From Nitrosopumilaceae archaeon (GTDB lineage Archaea; Thermoproteota; Nitrososphaeria; Nitrososphaerales; Nitrosopumilaceae), in assembly GCA_030697975.1 (NCBI GenBank), contig JAUYOQ010000131.1:1-41998 (forward strand): a stretch of DNA of 41,998 nt, in the 5' to 3' direction. The translations under genes were made by a program, and so were the position numbers. The notes below the pieces were generated by a model that ran no database searches, had not been told where the DNA came from, and was given only the letters and a program-made list of their open reading frames with translations. Positions 1 through 7,496 of this stretch are shown in pieces; position 1 is the first letter of the stretch, and every line of letters starts with the position of its first letter.

Positions 1-192
1 AAGGAAAATGCGTTGGATGCTGGCGCTAATGGCGTAACAATAAGTGGAGCTGGCCCATCTGTAATATCTTTTACAACAAAATCATCAGATCAAAAAAAGA
101 TTTGTGCAGCTATGAAAAAGGGTTTTGCCTCATCTAATACAAGCTGTCAGACTATAATCTGTAAGCCCTGTAAAGGAGCAATCGATCTCTAG
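1..192 (+). CDS. thrB: Homoserine kinase, C-terminal fragment (gene enters from the left edge)
   Basis: The frame is open from base 1 to a TAG at 190-192, giving about 63 C-terminal residues. It carries the segment GANGVTISGAGPSVISF, which matches the C-terminal glycine-rich motif of GHMP kinases and most closely that of homoserine kinase. Homoserine kinase phosphorylates homoserine to O-phosphohomoserine in threonine synthesis. The ATP-binding and N-terminal parts lie outside the window, so another GHMP kinase cannot be fully excluded. The gene ends 17 bp before queC on the same strand. Confidence 0.75.
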   Translation, partial: KENALDAGANGVTISGAGPSVISFTTKSSDQKKICAAMKKGFASSNTSCQTIICKPCKGAIDL

Positions 193-209
193 TATTTGGT
201 GTTATTGTA

Positions 210-884
210 TTGGAAAGAGCTGTAGTAGTTTTTAGTGGCGGATTAGATTCTGTATGTACGTGTGCCTACCTCAAGGCAAAATATGAGCTGTATGGGATCA
301 CCTTTGCGTATGGACAACGAGCTAGTCGAGAGCTAAAAACTGCAAAGAATCTTGCTAAAAGTCTCAAACTAAAAAAACATAAAATTGTAGATATTAATTT
401 CATGAAAGAACTTTATGGTAAAACTAATGTCCTTACAAGTACAACAAGACCAATACCTCATAGATTTAATTATTCAATTGTAGTTCCAATACGAAATGCC
501 GTGTTTTTGTCAATTGCTGCTGCATGGGCATTTACACTAAATGCATCCTTGGTTGCATATGGCGCACATAAAGGCGATGTATTTTATCCTGATTGTCGTC
601 CTTCCTTTTCAAAGAAAATGGAACTTGCGTTAAATCAAGGAGAGATTGACGGAATAAAAAATGGAATTAGAAAGAAATTAAGAATTTGGACACCGTTTGA
701 TGAATCACTTTCTAAAAGCGAGTTACTGAAAATAGGTCATGAAGTTGTTGGTGATTTGCTGTTTAGAACGTGGAGTTGTTATTCAAATGCGAAATTGCAT
801 TGTGGAAGATGTGAATCATGTAATAACCGCAAGGCTGCTTTTGTAAAAGCTAAAATTTTAGATAAGACCAGGTACTTGAACTAG
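210..884 (+). CDS. queC: 7-cyano-7-deazaguanine (preQ0) synthase QueC
   Basis: QueC makes preQ0 from 7-carboxy-7-deazaguanine, ammonia and ATP. In archaea preQ0 is the base placed in tRNA on the way to archaeosine. The PP-loop motif SGGLDS is at residues 9-14. The C-terminal zinc site is complete, with C190, C198, C201 and C204 (WSCYSNAKLHCGRCESC). At 224 residues the length is normal for the family. The start is a TTG directly before ERAVVVFSGGLDS; no ATG lies closer, and the TTG gives the expected short lead into the first strand. The other 7-deazaguanine genes here, folE and queE, are on the opposite strand a few hundred bases away; QueD is not in the window. Confidence 0.93.
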   Translation: MERAVVVFSGGLDSVCTCAYLKAKYELYGITFAYGQRASRELKTAKNLAKSLKLKKHKIVDINFMKELYGKTNVLTSTTRPIPHRFNYSIVVPIRNAVFLSIAAAWAFTLNASLVAYGAHKGDVFYPDCRPSFSKKMELALNQGEIDGIKNGIRKKLRIWTPFDESLSKSELLKIGHEVVGDLLFRTWSCYSNAKLHCGRCESCNNRKAAFVKAKILDKTRYLN

Positions 885-898
885 CTTTATTCTATTTA

Positions 899-1153
899 CT
901 ATCTGTTTTCTAGGATTGGTTTTTTCAGTATCAACCATCTGATTATGATATACCATCCTACAAAAACTGCCCCAGCAATTCCCCAAAAGATCCAGTTTTG
1001 CACTTGTGCATCAAATCCCATTTGTACAAACACGCCTGTGATTTCTCTTGAAACTAGTGCTGATACTGCCAGAACTATAAAGAATTCAATGGCTTTCCAA
1101 GTCCAATAAGGCCATGACTCTTTTGGTATGTGTACGTTGTTGTGTACTCCCAC
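899..1153 (-). CDS. Small two-helix membrane protein of unknown function
   Basis: The product is 84 residues. A short polar N-terminus (MGVHNNVHIPKESWPYW) is followed by a hydrophobic helix at about residues 22-42 and another at about 53-76, ending in a basic tail (LKKPILENR). I do not recognise a named family. It lies 14 bp from the end of queC (convergent) and downstream of folE on the same strand, separated by about 40 bp. The ATG start is supported by the aromatic/basic lead before the first helix. Nothing in the sequence indicates a role. Confidence 0.7.
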   Translation of the reverse strand: MGVHNNVHIPKESWPYWTWKAIEFFIVLAVSALVSREITGVFVQMGFDAQVQNWIFWGIAGAVFVGWYIIIRWLILKKPILENR

Positions 1154-1196
1154 ATACCTTGTCTTATGGGATGATTATTTATTTTTTCAGAAAGTT

Positions 1197-1757
1197 TTAG
1201 GCAAACGAAGAAGAGTTGGTGTTGTTTTTTATCATAGCAATGATATCTTTTCGATCTTCTTTTCTTTCATAAACTCCTCTAAATGCATGTGTAGTCATCT
1301 TTGCGTCGTTTTTTACTCCCCGCATCTTCATACAGAGATGTTCTGCCTCTATAACCACGGCAACGCCTTTTACTCCTTGTACAAATAGCTCATCTGCTAT
1401 GTTTTTTGTAAGTCGTTCTTGAATTTGCAGTCTTTTTGAATATTTTTCTACCAAACGGACCAATTTTGAGATTCCAAATACTCTTCCATTAGGTGAATAT
1501 GCTATGTGTATTTTGCCAAAGAATGGCAACATATGATGTTCACACATTGAATAGAACTGGATGTCTTTTGCAATGACTGCATCGGAATCTTCAGAGAATT
1601 GAATTGATAGTTCAGAGTCGGAATCATATCCTGAAAAGATCTCTTTATACATGTCAACTATTCTGTTTGGTGTTTCGCGTAAACCCTCTCTAGTTGGATC
1701 CTCACCTATCTCAATTATTAATTCCCTGATTAGTTTTCGTACTCTTTGTTCATCCAT
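1197..1757 (-). CDS. folE: GTP cyclohydrolase I (FolE type)
   Basis: The enzyme converts GTP to 7,8-dihydroneopterin triphosphate, the first step towards pterins and the 7-deazaguanine bases. The product is 186 residues. The hallmark SMCEHHMLPFFGKIHIAY is present, with zinc ligands C72 and H75, and C142 in EAEHLCMKMRGVK is the third ligand; R146-G147 follow as in the family. The ATG overlaps the TAA of queE by one base (TAATG), so the two are almost certainly co-transcribed and translationally coupled. Many archaea use the unrelated MptA enzyme instead, so a FolE-type enzyme is a lineage clue. The pairing with queE points to archaeosine supply, though a pterin role is not excluded. Confidence 0.93.
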   Translation of the reverse strand: MDEQRVRKLIRELIIEIGEDPTREGLRETPNRIVDMYKEIFSGYDSDSELSIQFSEDSDAVIAKDIQFYSMCEHHMLPFFGKIHIAYSPNGRVFGISKLVRLVEKYSKRLQIQERLTKNIADELFVQGVKGVAVVIEAEHLCMKMRGVKNDAKMTTHAFRGVYERKEDRKDIIAMIKNNTNSSSFA

Positions 1758-2470
1758 TATGGAGCACCTATCAATTTGTGTAATTGTGGTATTATACGTA
1801 CCTCATTATAGAGAGGATATACTATGTCATAAAATTCCAAGAGTTGCTCCAAGCTTGGCTCGGCTACACCGTAGGTTGGCTGTATTATAAATCCCGCAAT
1901 ATCAGTTTTAGAAATTGTATTAAAAATTCTCTTGATTAGTTCTTTAAATGATAGTAAATCCGTTTTTGAGCTAACTACAATTTTGATGTATGTTATTTTC
2001 TTTAGTGATACTGATGTTTTAAGACATTCAAACGCATTTTCCATGAGTGTTGAATAGTGTTTAGGATCAACAAATTCAGAGTCTTTGGTTTTAAATTCAA
2101 TTTTTACAAAATCGATAAACGGTACAACCTCAGAAAATTTAGCAGAGTCAAAACATGATGACTCTAGATAGGTAGGGATGTTTTTTGATTTTACATGCTT
2201 TGCCATTTCCCTGACTGCTTCGTGTTGAATGAGAGGATCCCCTCCTGTAAAATTAACTTTGTAGGTTTTGTCTTGTAATTTGGAGTTTATTATTTTACAG
2301 GCTTCTTCTAATGAATATTCTGTGCCAGAATTCATAGGAAGTGCCTCTACGGTATCACAATAAAAACATGTGAAAGGACAACCTGCTAGTCTAACAAATA
2401 ACGTCTTTGTTCCATAGAGGATCCCCTCACCTTCCACAGATGTGAATATCTCAAACAGTCTTACTTTCAA
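1757..2470 (-). CDS. queE: 7-carboxy-7-deazaguanine synthase QueE (radical SAM)
   Basis: QueE converts 6-carboxytetrahydropterin to 7-carboxy-7-deazaguanine using SAM and a 4Fe-4S cluster. The cluster-binding cysteines C31, C35 and C38 are in CPFTCFYCDT. The N-terminal FEIFTSVEGEGILYGTKTLFVRLAGC is typical of QueE, and NFTGGDPL at about residues 73-80 is the SAM-binding GGEP-like motif. The length of 237 residues is normal. It is the first gene of a queE-folE pair with a one-base overlap. An AT-rich leader at about 2471-2515 could hold its promoter. Confidence 0.92.
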   Translation of the reverse strand: MKVRLFEIFTSVEGEGILYGTKTLFVRLAGCPFTCFYCDTVEALPMNSGTEYSLEEACKIINSKLQDKTYKVNFTGGDPLIQHEAVREMAKHVKSKNIPTYLESSCFDSAKFSEVVPFIDFVKIEFKTKDSEFVDPKHYSTLMENAFECLKTSVSLKKITYIKIVVSSKTDLLSFKELIKRIFNTISKTDIAGFIIQPTYGVAEPSLEQLLEFYDIVYPLYNEVRIIPQLHKLIGAP

Positions 2471-2520
2471 GGATTTAATTATGAATGGTTGTTATTTATT
2501 TAATAAGATTATAGCAATAG

Positions 2521-2715
2521 TTATGACATTACTGGTTCTTTAGTATAAAATAAACCAGAAATGAAAAATACTACTCCTAAAATTCCGATTAATCCTCCAA
2601 CAAATTCCACTGTTTCACCTAGGTCAAACACTGTTGGTGCCCATAAGAATGCAATTAGCGCACCAACAACCATCATAGGTATACCAACGCCAACAGAAAT
2701 TCGTTTAGAAGCCAT
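2521..2715 (-). CDS. Small two-helix membrane protein of unknown function
   Basis: The product is 64 residues, with a basic start (MASKRISVG), a helix at about residues 8-29 and a second helix at about 37-57 rich in Gly, Val, Ile and Phe. No catalytic motif or named family is recognised. It is a free-standing minus-strand gene between queE and the secreted helical protein at 2762-4039, with about 50 bp on either side. The ATG start gives a sensible topology. Confidence 0.65.
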   Translation of the reverse strand: MASKRISVGVGIPMMVVGALIAFLWAPTVFDLGETVEFVGGLIGILGVVFFISGLFYTKEPVMS

Positions 2716-2761
2716 GGTATAGTTGGGCTCTTTTTAAAATGTATATGAAGTTTGTGTCAGA

Positions 2762-4039
2762 TTATTGAAGCATTCTATACAATTTTTTAAGTGTTTTTTC
2801 AACTTCAGAAATTTTGTTTAACGCGTCTTTTGGTGAATCGTCAGCTTGGGATTTTGCCTGTTCTAATAATGAGAATGAGTTTTTGATCCAACGTTTGGCA
2901 GCGGCGTTTTTATCTGCCTTTGCTGCCAGTTCATGTAATTCATTTTCTAATTGTTGAATTTTTAGTTTGATTCTTTCTGTTTTTGACTCTGAGAGAGATT
3001 CAGCTCGTAAAGAGTTAACCTCATTCTTATCGATTTTTGTATTTTCAATATCATTTATGAAGTTATTTAGCGTGTTAAATAATTTGAAAGCATCTTCAAG
3101 ATTGCCTTTTGAGATAAGAATTTTTAATTCACCAAGCATGCTTTTTGCTTTATCTAGCTTGACCGTATCAATGCGCTTACTGGTTGATAGTTTGTCTAAT
3201 TTTGCTTCAAGGTTTTTAATTATGGCATCTATTCTATTTGCTTTTGATTCATCAAACTGATTTTTAAGTGTAATAATGATCTTAGTCTGTTTTGCTATTT
3301 GGCTTGAATTAGATGCTTTAATGAGTTGTAGCCTTGATTGCTCTAGGTTTTTGGTTATGTTTTCTGATAAGCCTAGATCCTTTGCTTGTACAATAAGTAT
3401 ATCGACTCGTTGTATTTGTTTTTCAGCAAAATCCTTTGCACGCATAGCCTTCTTTTGATCGGCATTATCTTTGAGTGCATTATAAACATCAAGTGTTAGT
3501 GATTCTAGTATGCCAATGGTCTTTTCTGCAGATCCAAGATCTCCACTGTTGTAATTGTTTCTTGCAGTGGTTATTAATTCATCAAGCGCCTGAAAATCAA
3601 TTTCTACGCCATTTTTTTCCGCTATTCCTTTAAGCCTATCCACATATTTTTCCATTCTATCAATAACTGGTTTTATTCCATATTGGGTATTGGTATCCTG
3701 TGCTAACGCAAGCTCTGCAACTGGCCTTGCTTGGCTAATTTGCTGTCCAATCTCTTTAAAGATCCTCATTGCTGCCAAAAAGTGAGCTCTAGCTTCTTCA
3801 GTATTTTCCTCTTTGGTAGCATTATTTAATGCGTCTATTTCGGCAGAACCTTGTTCATATAATTTCTTTATTTCATCAGGTACTGATTCTGTATTTGAGA
3901 GTTCAGATTTTATGTGATCCCTTGCTTGCATCGCAAGTCTAACTAGTGATTCTGTTTCTGATTCTGCATAAGCATGGGTTAAAATGGTGCCCAGTAGACT
4001 TGCAATCAAAAATAACATAACAAAATAGGTTTTATTCAT
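2762..4039 (-). CDS. Secreted, highly alpha-helical / coiled-coil protein
   Basis: The product is 425 residues. A signal peptide covers residues 1-25 (MNKTYFVMLFLIASLLGTILT, then HAYA), with cleavage probably after AYA. The rest is nearly all charged amphipathic helix, with few aromatics and no cysteine, so an extracellular helical-bundle or coiled-coil fold is expected. Helical-hairpin units such as QALDELITTARNNYNSGDLG recur, and a similar unit (KLDEALTAYDNGRFTDA) occurs in the ectodomain of the upstream gene product. The ATG overlaps the stop of the upstream membrane-wHTH gene by four bases (ATGA), so the two are coupled. A role as ligand, partner or effector of that protein is inference; no enzymatic motif is visible. 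Confidence 0.8.
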   Translation of the reverse strand: MNKTYFVMLFLIASLLGTILTHAYAESETESLVRLAMQARDHIKSELSNTESVPDEIKKLYEQGSAEIDALNNATKEENTEEARAHFLAAMRIFKEIGQQISQARPVAELALAQDTNTQYGIKPVIDRMEKYVDRLKGIAEKNGVEIDFQALDELITTARNNYNSGDLGSAEKTIGILESLTLDVYNALKDNADQKKAMRAKDFAEKQIQRVDILIVQAKDLGLSENITKNLEQSRLQLIKASNSSQIAKQTKIIITLKNQFDESKANRIDAIIKNLEAKLDKLSTSKRIDTVKLDKAKSMLGELKILISKGNLEDAFKLFNTLNNFINDIENTKIDKNEVNSLRAESLSESKTERIKLKIQQLENELHELAAKADKNAAAKRWIKNSFSLLEQAKSQADDSPKDALNKISEVEKTLKKLYRMLQ

Positions 4040-5148
4040 TGGTCCTCGCCGGTTATACCATCCTTTAACTTTACTAGATTCTGTAATTCTTTTTTTTCAA
4101 TCTCAACTATTCCTTCTCGTTCTAGGCGTTTTACGGCTCTCCACATAGTTGTTCGTGGTTGAAGGAATTTCTTGCGTAATTCACTTTCATATGCTTGCCC
4201 GCCGTTATCAACAATAAAGGAGATGAGCTCTTTGTCATCGTCTCGAAGATTTGGTCGTAGTACAAAGATTGTTTCTTTATCAAGTGTTCGGTATATTGTT
4301 TTTTCTTGTTTTGATGTAACAGCTAGTGTTTCTTTTATGACTATGTTTTTTCTTCTTTTTAAAATTACAGCAGATGCTATAGCTGCTGCAACAACTCCAA
4401 TAATAATGATAATTGAATTACTCAATATTGAATTGGACTGGGTTGTTGAGGTTTGTTCTTGAATTGCCAGGTTTTTTGCTTCATTTGCCAAGTCTGTTGC
4501 ATCTGTAAATCTACCATTGTCATATGCAGTTAATGCCTCATCAAGTTTGGTATCTGCTAACGGAGTCTGTATTCCGTTGTTTTTTATTTGCTCTATTGAA
4601 TTTCTTGCGTCATTGATAGCATCTAATGTTGTTTGAGCAGAACCAGATACGCCAAAAGAATAGCTTATCTCAATATGGCCCGAAGGCAGTAAAAGACGAG
4701 ATTGTTCATCGATTATTTCTATACTTTGAGGAATGATGTTCATTCCAACAATAACGGTATTTTTTGGCATGAGTACTGTATGTTCTGATGGCGTATCTAC
4801 AGTGAATGACCAGATCTTGCCATCTTTTGATACAAGATCATGAGTATCATAATCTATTGTAAGTAAAGAAGCCCCAAACGTTTCAACTGTTGCTATGTTA
4901 TCTTTTATGTTAGTTGCAAGTAAAAGTCCATTTTCGTCTTGCGCGACAAAATTTTCTATTGTTTCTCCAAACAGTTTTACAGTAAAGTCAGGAGAGAGTG
5001 GATCTGCTTCTGTTTGATAAAAAACATGGGTTGAGCCATCCTGATAAATAATAAAATCAATAGTTCGAAGAGCACTAAGAGAGCTTTGAATAGGCATGCC
5101 TACGGCTAGTATAACAAAACCTAGTGCAATTATGGGCATCCTGACCAT
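4036..5148 (-). CDS. Membrane-spanning regulator: extracellular domain, one TM helix, cytoplasmic winged HTH
   Basis: From an ATG at 5148 the product is about 370 residues. It has a signal peptide (MVRMPIIALGFVILAVG), a beta-rich ectodomain, a helical stalk (DAINDARNSIEQIKNNG and on), a TM helix (SNSIIIIIGVVAAAIASAVI) closed by KRRKN, and a C-terminal winged HTH (ELISFIVDNGGQAYESELRK, then TTMWRAVKRLEREGIVEIEK). The layout suits a one-component sensor that binds DNA from the membrane. An in-frame ATG at 5238, 3 bp after the upstream stop, would add 30 polar residues ahead of the signal peptide and is less likely. It lies between a small wHTH gene and a secreted helical protein in one operon. 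The target DNA and signal are unknown. Confidence 0.82.
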   Translation of the reverse strand: MVRMPIIALGFVILAVGMPIQSSLSALRTIDFIIYQDGSTHVFYQTEADPLSPDFTVKLFGETIENFVAQDENGLLLATNIKDNIATVETFGASLLTIDYDTHDLVSKDGKIWSFTVDTPSEHTVLMPKNTVIVGMNIIPQSIEIIDEQSRLLLPSGHIEISYSFGVSGSAQTTLDAINDARNSIEQIKNNGIQTPLADTKLDEALTAYDNGRFTDATDLANEAKNLAIQEQTSTTQSNSILSNSIIIIIGVVAAAIASAVILKRRKNIVIKETLAVTSKQEKTIYRTLDKETIFVLRPNLRDDDKELISFIVDNGGQAYESELRKKFLQPRTTMWRAVKRLEREGIVEIEKKELQNLVKLKDGITGEDQ

Positions 5149-5241
5149 TGTTGAGAGGATACTTTGGTTCCTTACAAAAAGGATTCCATCCTCTGGAAGA
5201 GGTTCCTGTGAATTACACAGTACCAATTGTGGGTTCATAAA

Positions 5242-5529
5242 CTAGTACCTTAGATTCATGGATTCTACCAGAGACTGGAATTTTTGGAATTCTTGGAAGA
5301 ATTGGACGCCTTTTTCAGTAACCATATACTTTCTGTTCCTGTCATCTTTGATTGAACCTACTAGGCCAGCATCAACAAGTTTTTGGCACTTGTCTAAGAC
5401 TGCATAGTGAGAGAGGTTGGCTTTTCTTGATATGGCAGAAACAATAACTCCCTCACGGCCACCTGACATGGTTACATCCAAAATGTCACCAATTATTCCC
5501 ATCTCGGATCTGTATTGTTGTTTTGACAT
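5242..5529 (-). CDS. Small winged-helix transcriptional regulator
   Basis: The product is 95 residues and is almost entirely one winged helix-turn-helix domain. The sequence IVSAISRKANLSHYAVLDKC forms helices 2-3, and LVGSIKDDRNRKYMVTEKG forms the wing. A final helix (FFQEFQKFQSLVESMNLRY) could dimerise. This is the single-domain archaeal wHTH type that is abundant in Thaumarchaeota. It is the first gene of the operon continuing with the membrane wHTH protein and the secreted helical protein. Two palindromic GCGGAACGC boxes lie just upstream of its probable box A, so autoregulation is plausible but unproven. Confidence 0.85.
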   Translation of the reverse strand: MSKQQYRSEMGIIGDILDVTMSGGREGVIVSAISRKANLSHYAVLDKCQKLVDAGLVGSIKDDRNRKYMVTEKGVQFFQEFQKFQSLVESMNLRY

Positions 5530-5577
5530 ACCACCTATACGGCGAGTTGGTTAATCAGGTACATTTTGAAACCTTAA

Positions 5578-5599
5578 AGCGGAACGCATAGCGGAACGC
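5578..5599. promoter_or_regulatory. Two direct copies of AGCGGAACGC, candidate operator
   Basis: AGCGGAACGC occurs at 5578-5587 and again at 5590-5599, a spacing of 12 bp. Each core, GCG-gaa-CGC, is itself an inverted repeat. On the minus strand the pair lies immediately upstream of a box A-like CTTTAAGG (5572-5579), some 43-50 bp before the ATG of the wHTH gene at 5529. The GC content stands out against AT-rich surroundings. The position suits an activator or BRE-proximal operator. The link to the adjacent wHTH protein is inference. Confidence 0.45.
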
Positions 5600-5762
5600 C
5601 TGCTTCACCATCCAGAAATTGTAAAAATGGTTATTTTTTACGGCGCGAGCATATTTCAAAATTTAAGCGATCTAAGACTCTTGCTATAAAAAGGAAGTTT
5701 TTGGTTTTTAATATTCATTAATAACTTTTTATTCAATGTGATTCTCATAAGTCGTGATAGGC

Positions 5763-6341
5763 ATGTTTGATAGATTCAGGAAAAAAAAGGAAGAGTCTGA
5801 AGATGCTGGTTTTGGGATGGTTGAAGAGAGGCCAGGTTTTAATCAAGACTATTCTGTTGAAGCATTTTCTTCAGATGCACGGGAGTCAATTAATGAAGAA
5901 AAATTAACTGAGAAAGTAGATAACAATACTCCTGTTGAAACACAGCCTCAAAAAAATTCGTCTGTTTCTTTGACAAGCGAGATTGGAATAAGTGCATTGA
6001 TGGATAAACGCACCAGACTAGATGAAGCGATTGATTATGTTGGGTTGATGATTAAAAATCTCAAGGATAAACGTACGAGATTAGAAAAAGATATTGAACA
6101 AGAATCTGTTGATATTAAAAATCTTAAAGAAAAACTCATGAAGGTAAGCGATTACATTGAAGAGGAAAATCAGGGAATTCAGAATCTTAAAATGAAAAGA
6201 ACCGCAGTTGAAAAAGAAGCAGATGAGGTAGGAAATTTTATAAGCAATCTGCGAAACAGGCTGTCAGGCATAGACAGAGTAATAGATGATGAAGGTAACA
6301 AAATAAAGTCCTTCAAAGAGTCTAGACCAAAACAAGAATAA
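5763..6341 (+). CDS. Coiled-coil protein with five tandem 21-residue repeats
   Basis: From the ATG at 5763 the product is 192 residues; a GTG nine bases upstream is an alternative start. The N-terminus is basic (MFDRFRKKKEE), followed by an acidic, probably disordered stretch to about residue 75. Residues 81-185 are five contiguous 21-residue units, beginning DKRTRLDEAI, DKRTRLEKDI, EKLMKVSDYI, MKRTAVEKEA and NRLSGIDRVI and mostly ending IKNLK or similar. Twenty-one residues is exactly three heptads, so a continuous coiled coil is expected. There is no signal peptide or TM helix. It is convergent with the CdvB-like gene at 6381-7031, but it lacks the N-terminal PRC-barrel expected of CdvA, so I leave it unnamed. 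Confidence 0.82.
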   Translation: MFDRFRKKKEESEDAGFGMVEERPGFNQDYSVEAFSSDARESINEEKLTEKVDNNTPVETQPQKNSSVSLTSEIGISALMDKRTRLDEAIDYVGLMIKNLKDKRTRLEKDIEQESVDIKNLKEKLMKVSDYIEEENQGIQNLKMKRTAVEKEADEVGNFISNLRNRLSGIDRVIDDEGNKIKSFKESRPKQE

Positions 6342-6380
6342 TTATCTATTAGAAAAATTATTTAAAAAATTTGAAAAATG

Positions 6381-7031
6381 TTAGGTAAATCGTGTAGAGG
6401 ACGATATAGAAGAGGATGATTGTATAGGCATTGATGGAAATTTCTCGTTTATAGAGGCTTCCGCCACTGCTGCCGCTTCTTGCAGTATCTTCTCCGATTC
6501 TGCGTTTGTAGTTTCGTCTATACCAAATGATGCGTCACTGCTCTGGAATGTCTCAGTCATCAAGCCGCTTAGCATTTCTGTCATTCTACTCAATTCTTGA
6601 TCAGCGCCTGGCATGAACTTGATTAGTGAAGATTTAAGACTCTTCATCAGGCCAATTGTTGGCATAATGGTTACAACTGTATCGCCAAGGTTGTGGAATG
6701 TTGTTAATCTTAATTCGATTTGTTCAAGAGCTATTCGTGCATTTCCTAGGATTCTACTTACTTTACGAATTTCAGCTAGCTCGTTTGATAATACTTTGCT
6801 AGTTGATGTATCATGTTGTTGAGTAGCAGCTACAACTCTCTGGAAAAGCTGTTCGTCTCGTTGCTTTAGTTTAGAAAGCATGTTATCTAACTTTCCAATT
6901 TGCAGTTGAAGTCTTTTGATGGCTGTTTCAACTCTAGGCTTTAGTGCGCCTTTAGGTTTTAACGCATCATTGATTCGTTCGCCTAATCCTTGTGTTTGTG
7001 GTTTAGACCATTTGTTTTGAAAGCTAGTCAC
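6381..7031 (-). CDS. cdvB: ESCRT-III-like cell division protein (CdvB family)
   Basis: CdvB proteins polymerise at the division site or on membranes and are remodelled by the ATPase CdvC. The 216-residue product starts FQNKWSKPQTQGLGERINDA, followed by a long basic helical hairpin (LKPRVETAIKRLQLQIGKLD onward) typical of the Snf7/ESCRT-III fold, then an acidic linker. Near the C-terminus, EKFPSMPIQ fits the core pattern of the MIM2 motif that binds the CdvC MIT domain. There is no broken-winged-helix domain after the ESCRT-III core, which is common among thaumarchaeal paralogues. The start is a GTG; the nearest ATG upstream is out of frame. cdvA and cdvC are not in the window. Confidence 0.85.
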   Translation of the reverse strand: MTSFQNKWSKPQTQGLGERINDALKPKGALKPRVETAIKRLQLQIGKLDNMLSKLKQRDEQLFQRVVAATQQHDTSTSKVLSNELAEIRKVSRILGNARIALEQIELRLTTFHNLGDTVVTIMPTIGLMKSLKSSLIKFMPGADQELSRMTEMLSGLMTETFQSSDASFGIDETTNAESEKILQEAAAVAEASINEKFPSMPIQSSSSISSSTRFT

Positions 7032-7131
7032 GCCACATGCTGAAATAGTTGATTCTTAATTCAAGATGTGAATTATACTTAACAGTGCGCTAAATTTAGC
7101 TAACAAAAATTAGGGAGAAGAAATTTAGTTT

Positions 7132-7236
7132 TTAGACCTTCAATAGAGTCGTTCTCTGTGGGTGAATCTTTCTGATGTGATTCGGTATTCCCGATGGATT
7201 GTTTACCAGTTCACCACAAAGTGGGCACTTTTCCAT
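7132..7236 (-). CDS. 34-residue C2H2 zinc-finger protein
   Basis: From the ATG at 7236 the product is only 34 residues and consists of one finger: CPLCGELVNNPSGIPNHIRK followed by IH gives C-x2-C-x12-H-x4-H. A longer reading from 7326 would add 30 residues unlike a protein start, and it would cover the promoter. A strong box A-like GTATTTAAATA lies about 31 bp before the ATG, which fits a leaderless or nearly leaderless transcript. Its function is unknown; tiny DNA- or RNA-binding fingers of this sort are common in archaea. Confidence 0.75.
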   Translation of the reverse strand: MEKCPLCGELVNNPSGIPNHIRKIHPQRTTLLKV

Positions 7237-7261
7237 TTTCTGTTTGTGAGTTAGAACATTC

Positions 7262-7272
7262 GTATTTAAATA
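7262..7272 (-). promoter_or_regulatory. Box A for the small zinc-finger gene
   Basis: The palindrome GTATTTAAATA is centred about 31 bp upstream of the ATG at 7236. This suits an archaeal TATA box giving a very short leader, and it supports the short start for the zinc-finger gene. Confidence 0.5.
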
Positions 7273-7376
7273 TTGCTTTAAAAGGATTTTTCGTTCTAAG
7301 AGAGTAAAAAATAAACAAAAAATCAAGTTTTGTTAAATCTTTTTATTTTGAATCAAAATGAAACTTTTCGTATTTT

Positions 7377-7454
7377 ATGACGCAGATAGTAAATGTCAAA
7401 GAAGTAACTATACAAAATCGATACAAGGGTTTGAAAGAAGCACTAAAACTCTGA
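7377..7454 (+). pseudogene. Remnant of a second transcription factor B gene (C-terminal end only)
   Basis: Bases 7392-7454 translate to NVKEVTIQNRYKGLKEALKL followed by a stop. The intact TFB at 10026-10940 ends NVTEVTIRNRYKGLKDSLTI followed by a stop. Over the 44 bases starting AATGTC, the DNA differs from the intact gene at only three positions. Upstream of 7377 the similarity stops and the frame closes at a TGA (7359-7361). The remaining roughly 280 residues of TFB, including the zinc ribbon and first cyclin fold, are missing. It reads as the 3' stub of a deleted TFB paralogue. A 25-residue ORF from the ATG at 7377 could be expressed but could not act as TFB. Confidence 0.8.
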
Positions 7455-7496
7455 TTTTTCCCAAATTTTAAAATCCATTAAGATAAGGTTTCTCTA

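Noticed and set aside
5763..6341. Calling the coiled-coil protein CdvA because of the neighbouring CdvB
   Set aside because: CdvA is expected to begin with a PRC-barrel domain, which is absent here, and the genes are convergent rather than in one operon.
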